Positions 1-5,217 of a stretch of 5,217 nt of DNA are shown here, in pieces. The translations under genes were made by a program, and so were the position numbers. This DNA comes from an uncultured Sphingomonadaceae bacterium. GTDB lineage: Bacteria; Pseudomonadota; Alphaproteobacteria; Sphingomonadales; Sphingomonadaceae. How positions within the stretch are numbered: position 1 is the stretch's first letter; every line of letters starts with the position of its first letter. Location: NCBI GenBank assembly GCA_938003725.1, contig CALKXX010000143.1:1-5217 (forward strand). Direction: 5' to 3'. The notes beneath the pieces were generated by a model. The model did no database searches. It saw only the letters and a list, made by a program, of their open reading frames with translations, and was not told the DNA's origin.

Positions 1-1
1 A

Positions 2-304
2 TCGGGGTCGCGATTTGCGCTCTCGGTGCTCGGTTTTTTATTGATTCTCGTTTCCCCCATTATCGGAGCAATACCCGGACCAGGTTTCATCATTGTGTTT
101 CCGATTGGCCTTGCGCTGGTTTTGCAAAATTCACGCTTTGCAAAGAAACGCTATGTCGATTTTAAACGTCGGTTTCCAAATTTTGGAAAATGGACGGACT
201 GGGCGATGCGCAGGCCCCGGCACAAAGATTTGCCGGATGATTTTGAATTGCCCTATTTTGGAAAAGTGAAAACCGGTGACGATGACAAGAAAACAGCCCC
301 GTAA
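2..304 (+). CDS. Small membrane protein of unknown function (PGPG-type), probably 5'-truncated
   Basis: I do not recognise a named function. From the GTG at 26 the product is 92 residues: two hydrophobic stretches (about 4-16 and 21-33) joined by a Pro-Gly-Pro-Gly turn at 17-20, then a strongly basic region (about 36-65, many Lys/Arg with Trp and Phe) and a charged, Asp/Lys-rich tail. This suggests a short helical hairpin in the inner membrane with a cytoplasmic basic tail. It resembles the small 'PGPGW' putative transmembrane proteins found in proteobacteria, but that is a resemblance from memory. The frame stays open upstream of 26 to the window edge (reading S-G-S-R-F-A-L-S), there is no clear Shine-Dalgarno before 26, and such proteins usually have a short basic N-terminus before the first helix, so the true start probably lies outside the window. 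The GTG at 26 is the fallback start. The stop is TAA at 302-304. The gene lies 99 bases upstream of rpmH and is probably a separate transcription unit. Confidence 0.72.
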   Translation, partial: SGSRFALSVLGFLLILVSPIIGAIPGPGFIIVFPIGLALVLQNSRFAKKRYVDFKRRFPNFGKWTDWAMRRPRHKDLPDDFELPYFGKVKTGDDDKKTAP

Positions 305-307
305 CGC

Positions 308-334
308 TTGACTTTCCGGCCCTTGCCAACTAAT
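308..334 (+). promoter_or_regulatory. Candidate sigma-70-type promoter for the rpmH cluster
   Basis: TTGACT at 308-313 matches the -35 consensus at five of six positions. The best -10 candidate is ACTAAT at 329-334 (four of six), giving a short 15-nt spacer. TAATCG at 331-336 would give a 17-nt spacer but a poorer match. Transcription would start near 340-342, leaving a leader of about 60 nt before rpmH. The site follows the stop of the upstream gene directly and is the only good -35 in this gap. The call rests on consensus matching alone; the -35 is convincing and the -10 is not. Confidence 0.42.
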
Positions 335-359
335 CGCAGCATCGAACAAGCGGCTGCGA
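334..359 (+). other. Inverted repeat (7-bp stem, 12-nt loop) upstream of rpmH
   Basis: TCGCAGC at 334-340 is the exact reverse complement of GCTGCGA at 353-359, with a 12-nt loop. A run of five T lies at 372-376, but it is 12 nt beyond the stem, so this is not a standard intrinsic terminator. The left arm overlaps the candidate -10 region, so an RNA begun at that promoter would not contain the full hairpin. The fold would form mainly in readthrough RNA from the upstream membrane-protein gene. Function unknown; it could be chance. Confidence 0.3.
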
Positions 360-403
360 CTTTGCGCGGCCTTTTTATCGATATTTGGATTTAGGAAATC
401 GCG

Positions 404-538
404 ATGAAGCGCACATTTCAACCTAGCCGACTGGTCCGTAAACGGCGCCACGGTTTTCGCGCACGCAAAGCCACTGTCGGAGGCCGCAAAGTATTGGCGG
501 CGCGCCGGGCTCGTGGCCGCGCCAAACTCTCTGCCTGA
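404..538 (+). CDS. rpmH: 50S ribosomal protein L34
   Basis: This 44-residue product is a structural protein of the large ribosomal subunit that sits against 23S rRNA. The sequence opens MKRTFQPS, the family signature (usually MKRT[FY]QPS), and continues with the expected basic body: V-R-K-R-R-H-G-F-R-A-R at 11-21, the G-G-R-K-V-L-A-A-R-R-A-R-G-R segment at 26-39, and the K-L-S-A end. The length matches the usual 44-46 residues and no expected part is missing. The start is ATG at 404, with AGGA at 393-396 as Shine-Dalgarno seven bases upstream, and the stop is TGA at 536-538. It is first in the rpmH-rnpA-yidD-yidC-yihA cluster and probably transcribed from the promoter candidate near 308-334. 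Its reading frame overlaps by 26 bases a possible longer form of rnpA that would start at the GTG at 513. Confidence 0.97.
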   Translation: MKRTFQPSRLVRKRRHGFRARKATVGGRKVLAARRARGRAKLSA

Positions 539-560
539 TCCGCAGCAGACCAATTTCGCG

Positions 561-580
561 GCACCTGAATCTTCAGGTGC
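561..580 (+). promoter_or_regulatory. Perfect palindrome next to the rnpA start codon; possible translation-controlling hairpin
   Basis: GCACCTGAA at 561-569 is the exact reverse complement of TTCAGGTGC at 572-580, separated only by TC. As RNA it would fold into an 8-bp stem with an ATCT tetraloop (a ninth A-U pair is possible on paper). It ends one base before the likely rnpA ATG at 582, and its right arm contains the only Shine-Dalgarno-like bases for that start (AGG at 575-577). Folding would hide the ribosome binding site. No T run follows, so it is not an intrinsic terminator. The repeat is seen directly; its role is inferred. Confidence 0.5.
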
Positions 581-581
581 A

Positions 582-944
582 ATGGATATTATCAAACCTG
601 TAGAAGTGATTCGGAAACGTTCCGATTTTGTTGCTGCGAATCGCGGAAAGCGATTCGTTACGCCGGCGTTTATTTTGCTGGCCTATAAACGCAAAGACGG
701 CCACTTCGCGCCCGCCGGTTCTGCTCGCTATGGCATTACCGTGACCAAAAAAATTGGCAACGCCGTTGCGCGTAATCGGATGAAGCGGCGCTTTCGCGCT
801 TTGGTCACCGACATATTGCCGCAACATGGCATGCCGGGCGTCGATCATATAGTGATAGGACGCAAGCAAGATGATGAGCCGGACTTCGCCGTGATGCAGA
901 GCGCTTTGGAAAAGGGCCTCAAACATCTGGCAAAGAAGCTATAA
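582..944 (+). CDS. rnpA: Ribonuclease P protein component
   Basis: This is the protein subunit of RNase P. It binds the catalytic RNA and the 5' leader of precursor tRNAs and so helps form mature tRNA 5' ends. With the ATG at 582 the product is 120 residues, the usual family length. Visible hallmarks are the N-terminal I-R-K-R-S-D-F at 10-16, the strand Y-G-I-T-V-T-K-K-I-G-N-A-V at 50-62, and the family signature A-R-N-R-M-K-R-R-F-R at 63-72, whose RNR core (64-66) contacts the RNA. I chose 582 because it places the K-R-x-D-F motif about ten residues from the start, as is normal. The in-frame GTG at 513 would add 23 residues rich in Ala, Pro and Ser, has no Shine-Dalgarno, and overlaps rpmH by 26 bases. 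The ribosome binding site for 582 is weak (AGG four bases upstream) and lies inside a perfect palindrome, which fits a protein needed in far smaller amounts than L34. yidD begins five bases after the TAA. Confidence 0.94.
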   Translation: MDIIKPVEVIRKRSDFVAANRGKRFVTPAFILLAYKRKDGHFAPAGSARYGITVTKKIGNAVARNRMKRRFRALVTDILPQHGMPGVDHIVIGRKQDDEPDFAVMQSALEKGLKHLAKKL

Positions 945-949
945 CCGCT

Positions 950-1162
950 ATGCTGGCACGCCTGTTCATCTTCTTTGTACGGTGCTGGCAATGGGGCCCT
1001 TCGCGTATCTTGCCGCCGACTTGTCGCTACAGCCCGAGCTGTTCGGCTTATGCTGTACAGGCACTTCAAAAACATGGTGCAATTAAAGGTAGCTGGTTAG
1101 GGGTGAAACGGCTATTGCGCTGTCATCCATGGGGTGGGTCGGGTTACGACCCGGTGCCTTGA
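950..1162 (+). CDS. yidD: Membrane protein insertion efficiency factor YidD
   Basis: YidD is a small protein that associates with the inner membrane through an amphipathic N-terminus and assists YidC- and Sec-dependent insertion of membrane proteins. The 70-residue product carries the whole family core: a hydrophobic/amphipathic start (2-15), then C-R-Y-S-P-S-C-S-x-Y-A from 25, with cysteines at 25 and 31, then the K-H-G-A-x-K-G stretch (41-47), the K-R-L-L-R-C-H-P-W segment (53-61, third conserved Cys at 58) and G-G-x-G-Y-D-P-V-P at 62-70. It ends right after the conserved DPVP, so it lacks the variable C-terminal tail seen in some homologues. The start ATG at 950 is five bases after the rnpA stop with no strong ribosome binding site, which suggests translational coupling to rnpA. 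yidC follows after 55 bases. Confidence 0.95.
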   Translation: MLARLFIFFVRCWQWGPSRILPPTCRYSPSCSAYAVQALQKHGAIKGSWLGVKRLLRCHPWGGSGYDPVP

Positions 1163-1169
1163 ACGGGTC
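1136..1169 (+). other. Two mutually exclusive hairpins across the yidD stop codon
   Basis: Three complementary arms lie in a row: GGGTCG at 1136-1141, CGACCCG at 1147-1153 and CGGGTC at 1164-1169. The first and second arms can form a 6-bp stem with a 5-nt loop; the second and third can form a 6-bp stem with a 10-nt loop that contains the yidD stop codon. They share the middle arm, so only one can form at a time. No T run follows. The first two arms encode the constrained YidD end (G-S-G-Y-D-P), so part of the complementarity may be coincidental; the third arm is non-coding. Function is not established. Confidence 0.3.
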
Positions 1170-1206
1170 ATATACCAACCCCATTTGCAGTAAATATCAG
1201 AAAAAC

Positions 1207-1210
1207 AGGA
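1207..1210 (+). promoter_or_regulatory. Ribosome binding site that fixes the yidC GTG start
   Basis: AGGA at 1207-1210 lies seven bases before the GTG at 1218. It supports that GTG over the in-frame ATG at residue 9, which lies inside the first membrane segment and would remove the basic lead D-D-K-R expected ahead of it. Confidence 0.7.
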
Positions 1211-1217
1211 CATAGCG

Positions 1218-3026
1218 GTGGACGACAAGCGTAATATTATCATGGCGGTGCTGCTCACCGGTATCATCCTGTTCGGCTGGCCGGTGCTGATGGAAACATT
1301 CTTCCCAGACATGGCCAATGAGAATGAAGTGGTGGAACAAGCCAATAATCCGGCAACGGATCAGGTTGATCCCGGGACCCCCGCTGTATCGACGACCACT
1401 GGTGCCGCTGGGATCGCAACACAGGCAGCGACCGGCACGACAACCAGCCTGCCCAATGCATTGAAAGCAAGCGCACGGATCATGGTGGATACGCCGCGTC
1501 TGCAAGGATCGATAAATCTAACTGGCGCAAAAATTGATGATCTGACATTGACCGATCATACGGTCGAACTGGACAAGAAAAGTGCACCGGTCCGGCTATT
1601 CGCGCCTTCCGGCACAAAAAACGCCTATTTCAGCCGTTTCGGCTGGGCGGGTGATGGTGTTGAGGTGCCAGGTGACAATACGGTCTGGACAGCGGATCAA
1701 AGCACACTGACGCCCGCCACGCCGGTTAATCTGACTTGGAACAACGAAGCTGGCATCGCATTCGCGATCAAACTTTCGATAGATGAAAATTATCTGATCA
1801 CCGCAGAACAAAGCGCCACCAATCGCGGGGCCAATGCAATTGCATTAAACCCCTATGGCCTGCTTAGCCGGGTTCGGGACGAAAATAATGTACCGCCGAG
1901 CGAACAATCCAGCTGGACTATTCACATTGGTCCGATGGGCGTTTTTGACGGAACCGCGGACTATGACTGGGATTATGAAGATATTGCCGAAGCGGGCGCC
2001 AAAGGCGTAGACTTCAACGCCAGCGACGGGTGGCTCGGATTTACCGACAAATATTGGCTGGGCGCGCTCATTCCGGACAAGGCGGCTAAAGTCGAGGCCA
2101 AATTTCGCGCTGGCCAGGGGGATATTTACCAAGCGCAGGTTGCCCGCGAAAACGCACAAGTTGTCGGGCCAGGCAAAGTGCTCAAGACCACAACTCGTTT
2201 GTTCGCCGGCGCAAAAGAGACCGCGCTGCTAGATCAGTATAAAGAACAACAAGGCATCACATTGCTCGACAAAGCAGTCGATTGGGGTTGGTTCTACTGG
2301 TTTGAAAAACCGCTTTTCTACCTGCTTAATTGGTTATTTGAAATGGTCGGCAATTTCGGTGTCGCGATCATCATCATGACATTCATCGTTCGCCTGATCA
2401 TGTTCCCGATTGCACAAAAGCAATTCGCGTCCATGGCACAAATGCGTGCGGTTCAGCCGAAGATGAAAAAAATTCAAGAAAAATTTAAGGACGACAAGCA
2501 GAAGCAGCAGCAGGAAATCATGAAGCTGTATAAGGACGAGAAGGTAAATCCGCTCGCTGGCTGCTTGCCGATATTCCTGCAAATCCCGATTTTCTTTGCG
2601 CTCTATAAAGTTCTGATGCTGTCGATTGAAATGCGTCACCAGCCATTCACGCTATGGATCAAGGATCTGTCAGCACCCGATCCGATGACGCCGGTAAACC
2701 TGTTTGGCTTGCTGCCTTTCGATCCACCAAGTTTTCTGGCGGTCGGTATCCTGCCGATCCTGATGGGTATCACCATGCACTTCCAGTTCAAGCTGAACCC
2801 GCAACAGATGGACCCGATGCAGCAACAGATATTCAACCTGATGCCATGGATATTGGTGTTCATCATGGCCCCATTTGCCGCTGGCCTTCAGCTATATTGG
2901 ACCGTTTCCAACATACTCACTATTGCGCAACAGAAATGGCTCTATTCCCGTCATCCACAGATGAAGGAAATGTTGGCGAGAGAAGCAGAAGAGAAAGCGA
3001 AAAAAGCGGCGGAAGCCGAAGGATAG
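1218..3026 (+). CDS. yidC: Membrane protein insertase YidC (Oxa1/Alb3 family)
   Basis: YidC inserts and folds inner-membrane proteins, alone or with SecYEG. The 602-residue product has the Gram-negative layout: membrane segment 1 at about 6-27, preceded by D-D-K-R; a Thr/Ala/Gly/Pro-rich linker at about 40-80; a large periplasmic domain to about 350, with the conserved W-L-G-F-T-D-K-Y-W at 272-280; then the Oxa1-type insertase core. The core starts at W-G-W-F-Y-W (356-361). Its first helix carries Arg392 in the I-V-R-L-I-M-F-P context, the conserved positive charge of the hydrophilic substrate groove. A basic, Gln-rich cytoplasmic coiled hairpin follows (about 398-440), then N-P-L-A-G-C-L-P (444-451) opening the next helix, and the last helices with F-N-L-M-P-W and L-Q-L-Y-W-T-V-S-N. 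The tail is short and charged (Glu/Lys/Ala). The GTG start is fixed by AGGA at 1207-1210. yihA begins three bases after the TAG. Nothing essential appears missing. Confidence 0.97.
   Translation: MDDKRNIIMAVLLTGIILFGWPVLMETFFPDMANENEVVEQANNPATDQVDPGTPAVSTTTGAAGIATQAATGTTTSLPNALKASARIMVDTPRLQGSINLTGAKIDDLTLTDHTVELDKKSAPVRLFAPSGTKNAYFSRFGWAGDGVEVPGDNTVWTADQSTLTPATPVNLTWNNEAGIAFAIKLSIDENYLITAEQSATNRGANAIALNPYGLLSRVRDENNVPPSEQSSWTIHIGPMGVFDGTADYDWDYEDIAEAGAKGVDFNASDGWLGFTDKYWLGALIPDKAAKVEAKFRAGQGDIYQAQVARENAQVVGPGKVLKTTTRLFAGAKETALLDQYKEQQGITLLDKAVDWGWFYWFEKPLFYLLNWLFEMVGNFGVAIIIMTFIVRLIMFPIAQKQFASMAQMRAVQPKMKKIQEKFKDDKQKQQQEIMKLYKDEKVNPLAGCLPIFLQIPIFFALYKVLMLSIEMRHQPFTLWIKDLSAPDPMTPVNLFGLLPFDPPSFLAVGILPILMGITMHFQFKLNPQQMDPMQQQIFNLMPWILVFIMAPFAAGLQLYWTVSNILTIAQQKWLYSRHPQMKEMLAREAEEKAKKAAEAEG
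3019..3023 (+). promoter_or_regulatory. Ribosome binding site for yihA inside the end of yidC
   Basis: AAGGA at 3019-3023 lies in the last sense codons of yidC, six bases before the GTG at 3030. It is the best Shine-Dalgarno match in the window and fixes the GTG start. Its position within yidC means ribosomes ending yidC reach the yihA start directly, which favours coupled translation. Confidence 0.72.
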
Positions 3027-3029
3027 GAC

Positions 3030-3662
3030 GTGGAACCACTCCATCCCAAAATCTTCTCCGGGCCGATTGCATTTTTAAAATCGGCGCCGCAGCTGGAATT
3101 CTTGCCCGATCCGGACTGCCCGGAAATCGCCTTTGCGGGGCGGTCCAATGTCGGCAAGTCATCGCTTATCAATGCGTTGACGGGTCGCAATGGCTTGGCC
3201 CGGACCTCCAACACACCAGGCCGGACGCAAGAGCTGAACTTCTTTGATATTGGTGATACCGCTGATCGTCCGCCGGTATTCCGGCTCTGTGATATGCCGG
3301 GTTACGGCTTTGCAAAAGCACCTCCAAAGGTCGTCAAGAAATGGCGCTTCCTGATCAACGACTATCTGCGCGGACGCGCTGTCCTGAAGCGAACCTTCGT
3401 GCTGATTGACGCGCGGCACGGCATAAAGCCCGTCGACGAAGAGATATTTGAGATGCTGGATCAGGCGGCGGTGAGCTATCGCATCGTCCTGACGAAAGCA
3501 GATAAAGTCAAACAGGTAGAACTTGATAAAACCGCGGAATCCGTTGCGGCGATGGCAAAGAAACATCCTGCGGCACATCCGGAGTTGATTATTACTTCGT
3601 CAGAGAAAAAGCGCGGTATTGACGATCTGCGGATAGCAGTGCTGGACGCTGTGCAAATTTAG
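3030..3662 (+). CDS. yihA: Ribosome biogenesis GTP-binding protein YihA/YsxC (EngB)
   Basis: This cytoplasmic GTPase of the TrmE-Era-EngA-EngB-Septin group helps assemble the 50S subunit. All G motifs are visible in the 210 residues: G1 P-loop G-R-S-N-V-G-K-S at 37-44; the G2 region T-S-N-T-P-G-R-T at 59-66, with the family-typical T-P-G-(R/K)-T; G3 D-M-P-G-Y-G at 88-93; G4 T-K-A-D at 155-158, which gives guanine specificity; and a G5-like S-S-E-K at 190-193. The L-I-D-A-R-H-G-I-K-P-V-D segment at 125-136 is also characteristic. The length is normal for the family (about 195-220). The GTG start at 3030 is three bases after the yidC stop and is served by AAGGA at 3019-3023. In many alphaproteobacteria argB follows this gene; here a glutathione S-transferase-like gene does. 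Confidence 0.96.
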   Translation: MEPLHPKIFSGPIAFLKSAPQLEFLPDPDCPEIAFAGRSNVGKSSLINALTGRNGLARTSNTPGRTQELNFFDIGDTADRPPVFRLCDMPGYGFAKAPPKVVKKWRFLINDYLRGRAVLKRTFVLIDARHGIKPVDEEIFEMLDQAAVSYRIVLTKADKVKQVELDKTAESVAAMAKKHPAAHPELIITSSEKKRGIDDLRIAVLDAVQI

Positions 3663-3683
3663 CCCATGAATTTGCCTCTCGAC

Positions 3684-3698
3684 TTCGCTCGAAGCGAA
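3684..3698. repeat. Compact palindrome in the yihA-gst spacer; possible dispersed repeat unit
   Basis: TTCGCT at 3684-3689 and AGCGAA at 3693-3698 are exact reverse complements around a CGA loop. The wider spacer (about 3676-3700) reads CTCTCGACTTCGCTCGAAG followed by CGAACG. That wording, with TCGA and TTCG alternating, resembles short intergenic palindromes I recall as common in sphingomonad genomes, but one copy in one window cannot show it is repeated. No T run follows, so it is not a clear terminator, although it sits between yihA and the next gene and could affect the RNA 3' end. Confidence 0.4.
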
Positions 3699-3714
3699 CG
3701 GCTAGGATACCCGC

Positions 3715-4386
3715 ATGAAATTGATAATCGGAAATAAAGCCTATTCGAGTTGGTCCATGCGTGGTTGGCTTGCCTGCAAGCAATCGGGCCTATCGTTTGA
3801 AGAACTCACCGTACCGCTATTTGGTGAGGATTGGGACAATGTCCGGGCTAGCGAAAATTTTGCGCCCTCCGGTGGTAAAGTGCCGATCCTATGGGATGGT
3901 GAAACGGTAATCTGGGACAGCTTGGCGATCATCGATTGGTTAGCGGACAAAACCCACCGTGATCGCTTTTGGCCAAAGGATGAGACGGCCCGCGGCATGG
4001 CGCGGTCGATGGCAGCCGAGATGCACAGCAGCTTCATGGCGCTGCGTCAGCAATGCCCGATGAATACGCGCAAGACTTATGAAGGTATCACTTTTTCTCC
4101 CGAAGTGGTGCAAGATGCAGATCGGATCATCCGCCTTTGGGCCGAAGCACGGGCACGGTTTGGCAAAGGTGGTCCTTTTCTGTTCGGTACATTTGGCGCC
4201 GTTGACATTATGTATGCCCCAATCGTCTCCCGCTTTCAGACTTACGGCTTTCAACTTCCGGGATTTGCAGCCAGTTATTTACAAACGATACAAGAACAGG
4301 AATGGGTGGAAACGTGGATGAACGCGGCGCAGGACGAGCCGTGGGTAATTGAACGGCTGGAACAACCCGAAGCGGCGAAAGACTGA
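3715..4386 (+). CDS. Glutathione S-transferase family protein
   Basis: Probable cytosolic glutathione-dependent enzyme; the substrate cannot be read from the sequence. The 223 residues fit the two-domain GST layout. The N-terminal thioredoxin-like fold (about 1-80) has Y-S-S-W-S-M-R at 10-16, where a serine is the likely glutathione-activating residue, the cis-proline motif K-V-P-I-L with Pro57, and W-D-S-L-A-I at 67-72, whose Asp68-Ser69 pair matches the site that holds the gamma-glutamyl group. The helical C-terminal domain (about 90-215) includes G-P-F-L-F-G-x-F-G-A-V-D-I-M-Y-A-P, but the usual N-capping box S/T-x-x-D is here G161-x-x-D164. The S-S-W-S-x-R type recalls maleylacetoacetate isomerase-like and YfcF-like GSTs, so isomerase or general detoxification roles are possible. 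The ATG at 3715 has AGGA at 3704-3707, seven bases upstream. The stop precedes dapE by eight bases, so the two are probably co-transcribed, though no pathway link is evident. Confidence 0.9.
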   Translation: MKLIIGNKAYSSWSMRGWLACKQSGLSFEELTVPLFGEDWDNVRASENFAPSGGKVPILWDGETVIWDSLAIIDWLADKTHRDRFWPKDETARGMARSMAAEMHSSFMALRQQCPMNTRKTYEGITFSPEVVQDADRIIRLWAEARARFGKGGPFLFGTFGAVDIMYAPIVSRFQTYGFQLPGFAASYLQTIQEQEWVETWMNAAQDEPWVIERLEQPEAAKD

Positions 4387-4394
4387 AACCCCCT

Positions 4395-5217
4395 ATGACT
4401 GTTACATCCACAACAGAAACCGGCGCGCTAGCGCTTGCAAAGCGCCTGATCGCACATCCCAGTGTTACCCCGGCAACCGGCGGTGTCTTTGACGAACTGG
4501 AATCGATGCTGAAACCACTGGGGTTTGACGTGACGCGGTTTGTCGCCGGCGATGCCCCGGACGGACCAGTCGAAAATCTGTTCGCAATGCGTGAGGGAAT
4601 GGAAAATAAGCCACATTTTGCTTTTGCCGGTCATCTCGATGTCGTGCCGCCCGGCGAAGGATGGGACAGCGATCCATTTACACCGGAACAACGCGGAGAG
4701 CTGCTCTATGGCCGCGGCGCTGTAGATATGAAGGGTAGCATCGCCGCCTATGTTGCTGCGTTACACCAGCTGCCCCAAGATACCGGTACGATCAGCCTTA
4801 TCATCACCGGCGACGAAGAAGGTCCGGCCCGCTTTGGCACGGTGGCCCTTATTGATCTTATGCAGAAGCAGGGCAATATTCCCGATCTATGCTTGGTCGG
4901 TGAACCCACGTCCGTAAACCGATTGGGCGATATGATGAAAATCGGTCGGCGCGGCTCGGTCAATATGTGGATCACGGTAAATGGTACACAGGGCCATGTC
5001 GCCTATCCGCAAAATGCCGATAATCCGATCACAAAACTGGCGGCAATCATGGCAGAGATTGATGCGCTGCCACTAGATGAAGGGACCGATTGGTTTCAAC
5101 CCAGCAATATAGAATTTACCGAGGTCAATGCACCAAACCCGGCGCACAATGTTATTCCGGCACAGGCCAACGCACGCCTCTCCATCCGGTTTAACGATCA
5201 ACATAGCGGTGCGACCC
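4395..5217 (+). CDS. dapE: Succinyl-diaminopimelate desuccinylase, 3'-truncated by the window
   Basis: DapE is a di-zinc enzyme of the M20 peptidase family. It removes succinate from N-succinyl-LL-diaminopimelate in the succinylase route to meso-diaminopimelate (for peptidoglycan) and lysine, in the cytoplasm. The frame is open from the ATG at 4395 to the window end, giving 274 complete codons of an expected 375-380. Metal and catalytic residues by family pattern: G-H-L-D-V-V-P-P-G with His80 and Asp82; G-R-G-A-V-D-M-K-G with Asp111; G-D-E-E-G with catalytic Glu141 and zinc ligand Glu142; and V-G-E-P-T-S with Glu170. K-I-G-R-R-G-S (182-188) and G-T-Q-G-H-V-A-Y-P (197-205, His201) mark the start of the dimerisation domain. 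The E142-E170 and E142-H201 spacings match those of characterised DapE. G-E-P-T-S and G-R-R-G-S favour DapE over its relative ArgE. The last zinc-ligand His lies beyond the edge. No strong Shine-Dalgarno precedes the ATG, so coupling to the GST gene eight bases upstream is likely. Confidence 0.94.
   Translation, partial: MTVTSTTETGALALAKRLIAHPSVTPATGGVFDELESMLKPLGFDVTRFVAGDAPDGPVENLFAMREGMENKPHFAFAGHLDVVPPGEGWDSDPFTPEQRGELLYGRGAVDMKGSIAAYVAALHQLPQDTGTISLIITGDEEGPARFGTVALIDLMQKQGNIPDLCLVGEPTSVNRLGDMMKIGRRGSVNMWITVNGTQGHVAYPQNADNPITKLAAIMAEIDALPLDEGTDWFQPSNIEFTEVNAPNPAHNVIPAQANARLSIRFNDQHSGAT

Noticed and set aside
305..403. Possible replication origin near rpmH
   Set aside because: The rpmH region adjoins dnaA and the origin in some bacteria, but I see no cluster of DnaA boxes (TTATCCACA-like) and no dnaA in the window.
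131..595. A 154-codon minus-strand open frame across the small membrane-protein gene, the promoter gap and rpmH
   Set aside because: It is antisense to rpmH and the upstream gene, crosses the likely promoter, and has no recognisable domain; best read as a shadow frame.
1163..1217. Possible separate promoter for yidC in the 55-base gap after yidD
   Set aside because: The gap is A/T-rich with TATA-like bits, but no paired -35 and -10 at acceptable spacing could be found.
2654..3247. A 197-codon open frame on the + strand spanning the end of yidC and the start of yihA in another frame
   Set aside because: It overlaps two well-supported genes almost entirely, shows no recognisable motif, and has the low-order composition expected of an out-of-frame reading of conserved genes.
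3666..3737. A 23-codon frame in the yihA-gst spacer that overlaps the GST start
   Set aside because: There is no Shine-Dalgarno before its ATG, its sequence is largely the palindromic spacer read through, and nothing suggests it is translated.
4431..4445. Inverted repeat GCGCTT-GCA-AAGCGC early in dapE
   Set aside because: It lies within Ala/Leu/Lys/Arg codons of dapE where GC-rich repeats arise easily; no positional link to a start, stop or T run.

Overview
The window looks like the chromosome of an alphaproteobacterium, most likely a member of the Sphingomonadales with moderate GC content. This rests on the style of the YidC, YidD, RnpA and DapE proteins and on the conserved order rpmH-rnpA-yidD-yidC-yihA; it is a judgement from protein character, not from a database search. 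All recognised genes are on the + strand and tightly packed. The longest gap is about 100 bases, so no stretch over 300 bases lacks a gene.

Layout: (1) 2-304, the 3' part of a small membrane protein of unknown function, probably cut by the left edge. (2) 305-403, an intergenic region with a plausible promoter, a hairpin and the rpmH ribosome binding site. (3) 404-3662, the classical five-gene cluster: ribosomal protein L34 (rpmH), RNase P protein (rnpA), YidD, the membrane insertase YidC, and the ribosome-assembly GTPase YihA/EngB. (4) 3663-3714, a short spacer with a compact palindrome resembling a dispersed repeat. (5) 3715-4386, a glutathione S-transferase-like protein. (6) 4395-5217, dapE (lysine/diaminopimelate synthesis), cut by the right edge after about 274 codons.

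The five-gene cluster groups steps of making and placing proteins: a ribosomal protein, tRNA 5' maturation, insertion of membrane proteins (YidC helped by YidD), and large-subunit assembly (YihA). Spacing is very short at rnpA-yidD (5 nt), yidC-yihA (3 nt) and gst-dapE (8 nt), which suggests co-transcription and translational coupling. yidC and yihA both use GTG starts supported by clear Shine-Dalgarno sequences.

I see no new biological system, mobile element, CRISPR array, tRNA or rRNA. The observations most worth a second look are in the RNA layer: a perfect 9-bp palindrome ending one base before the likely rnpA ATG, two mutually exclusive hairpins across the yidD stop codon, and a palindromic spacer before the GST gene.
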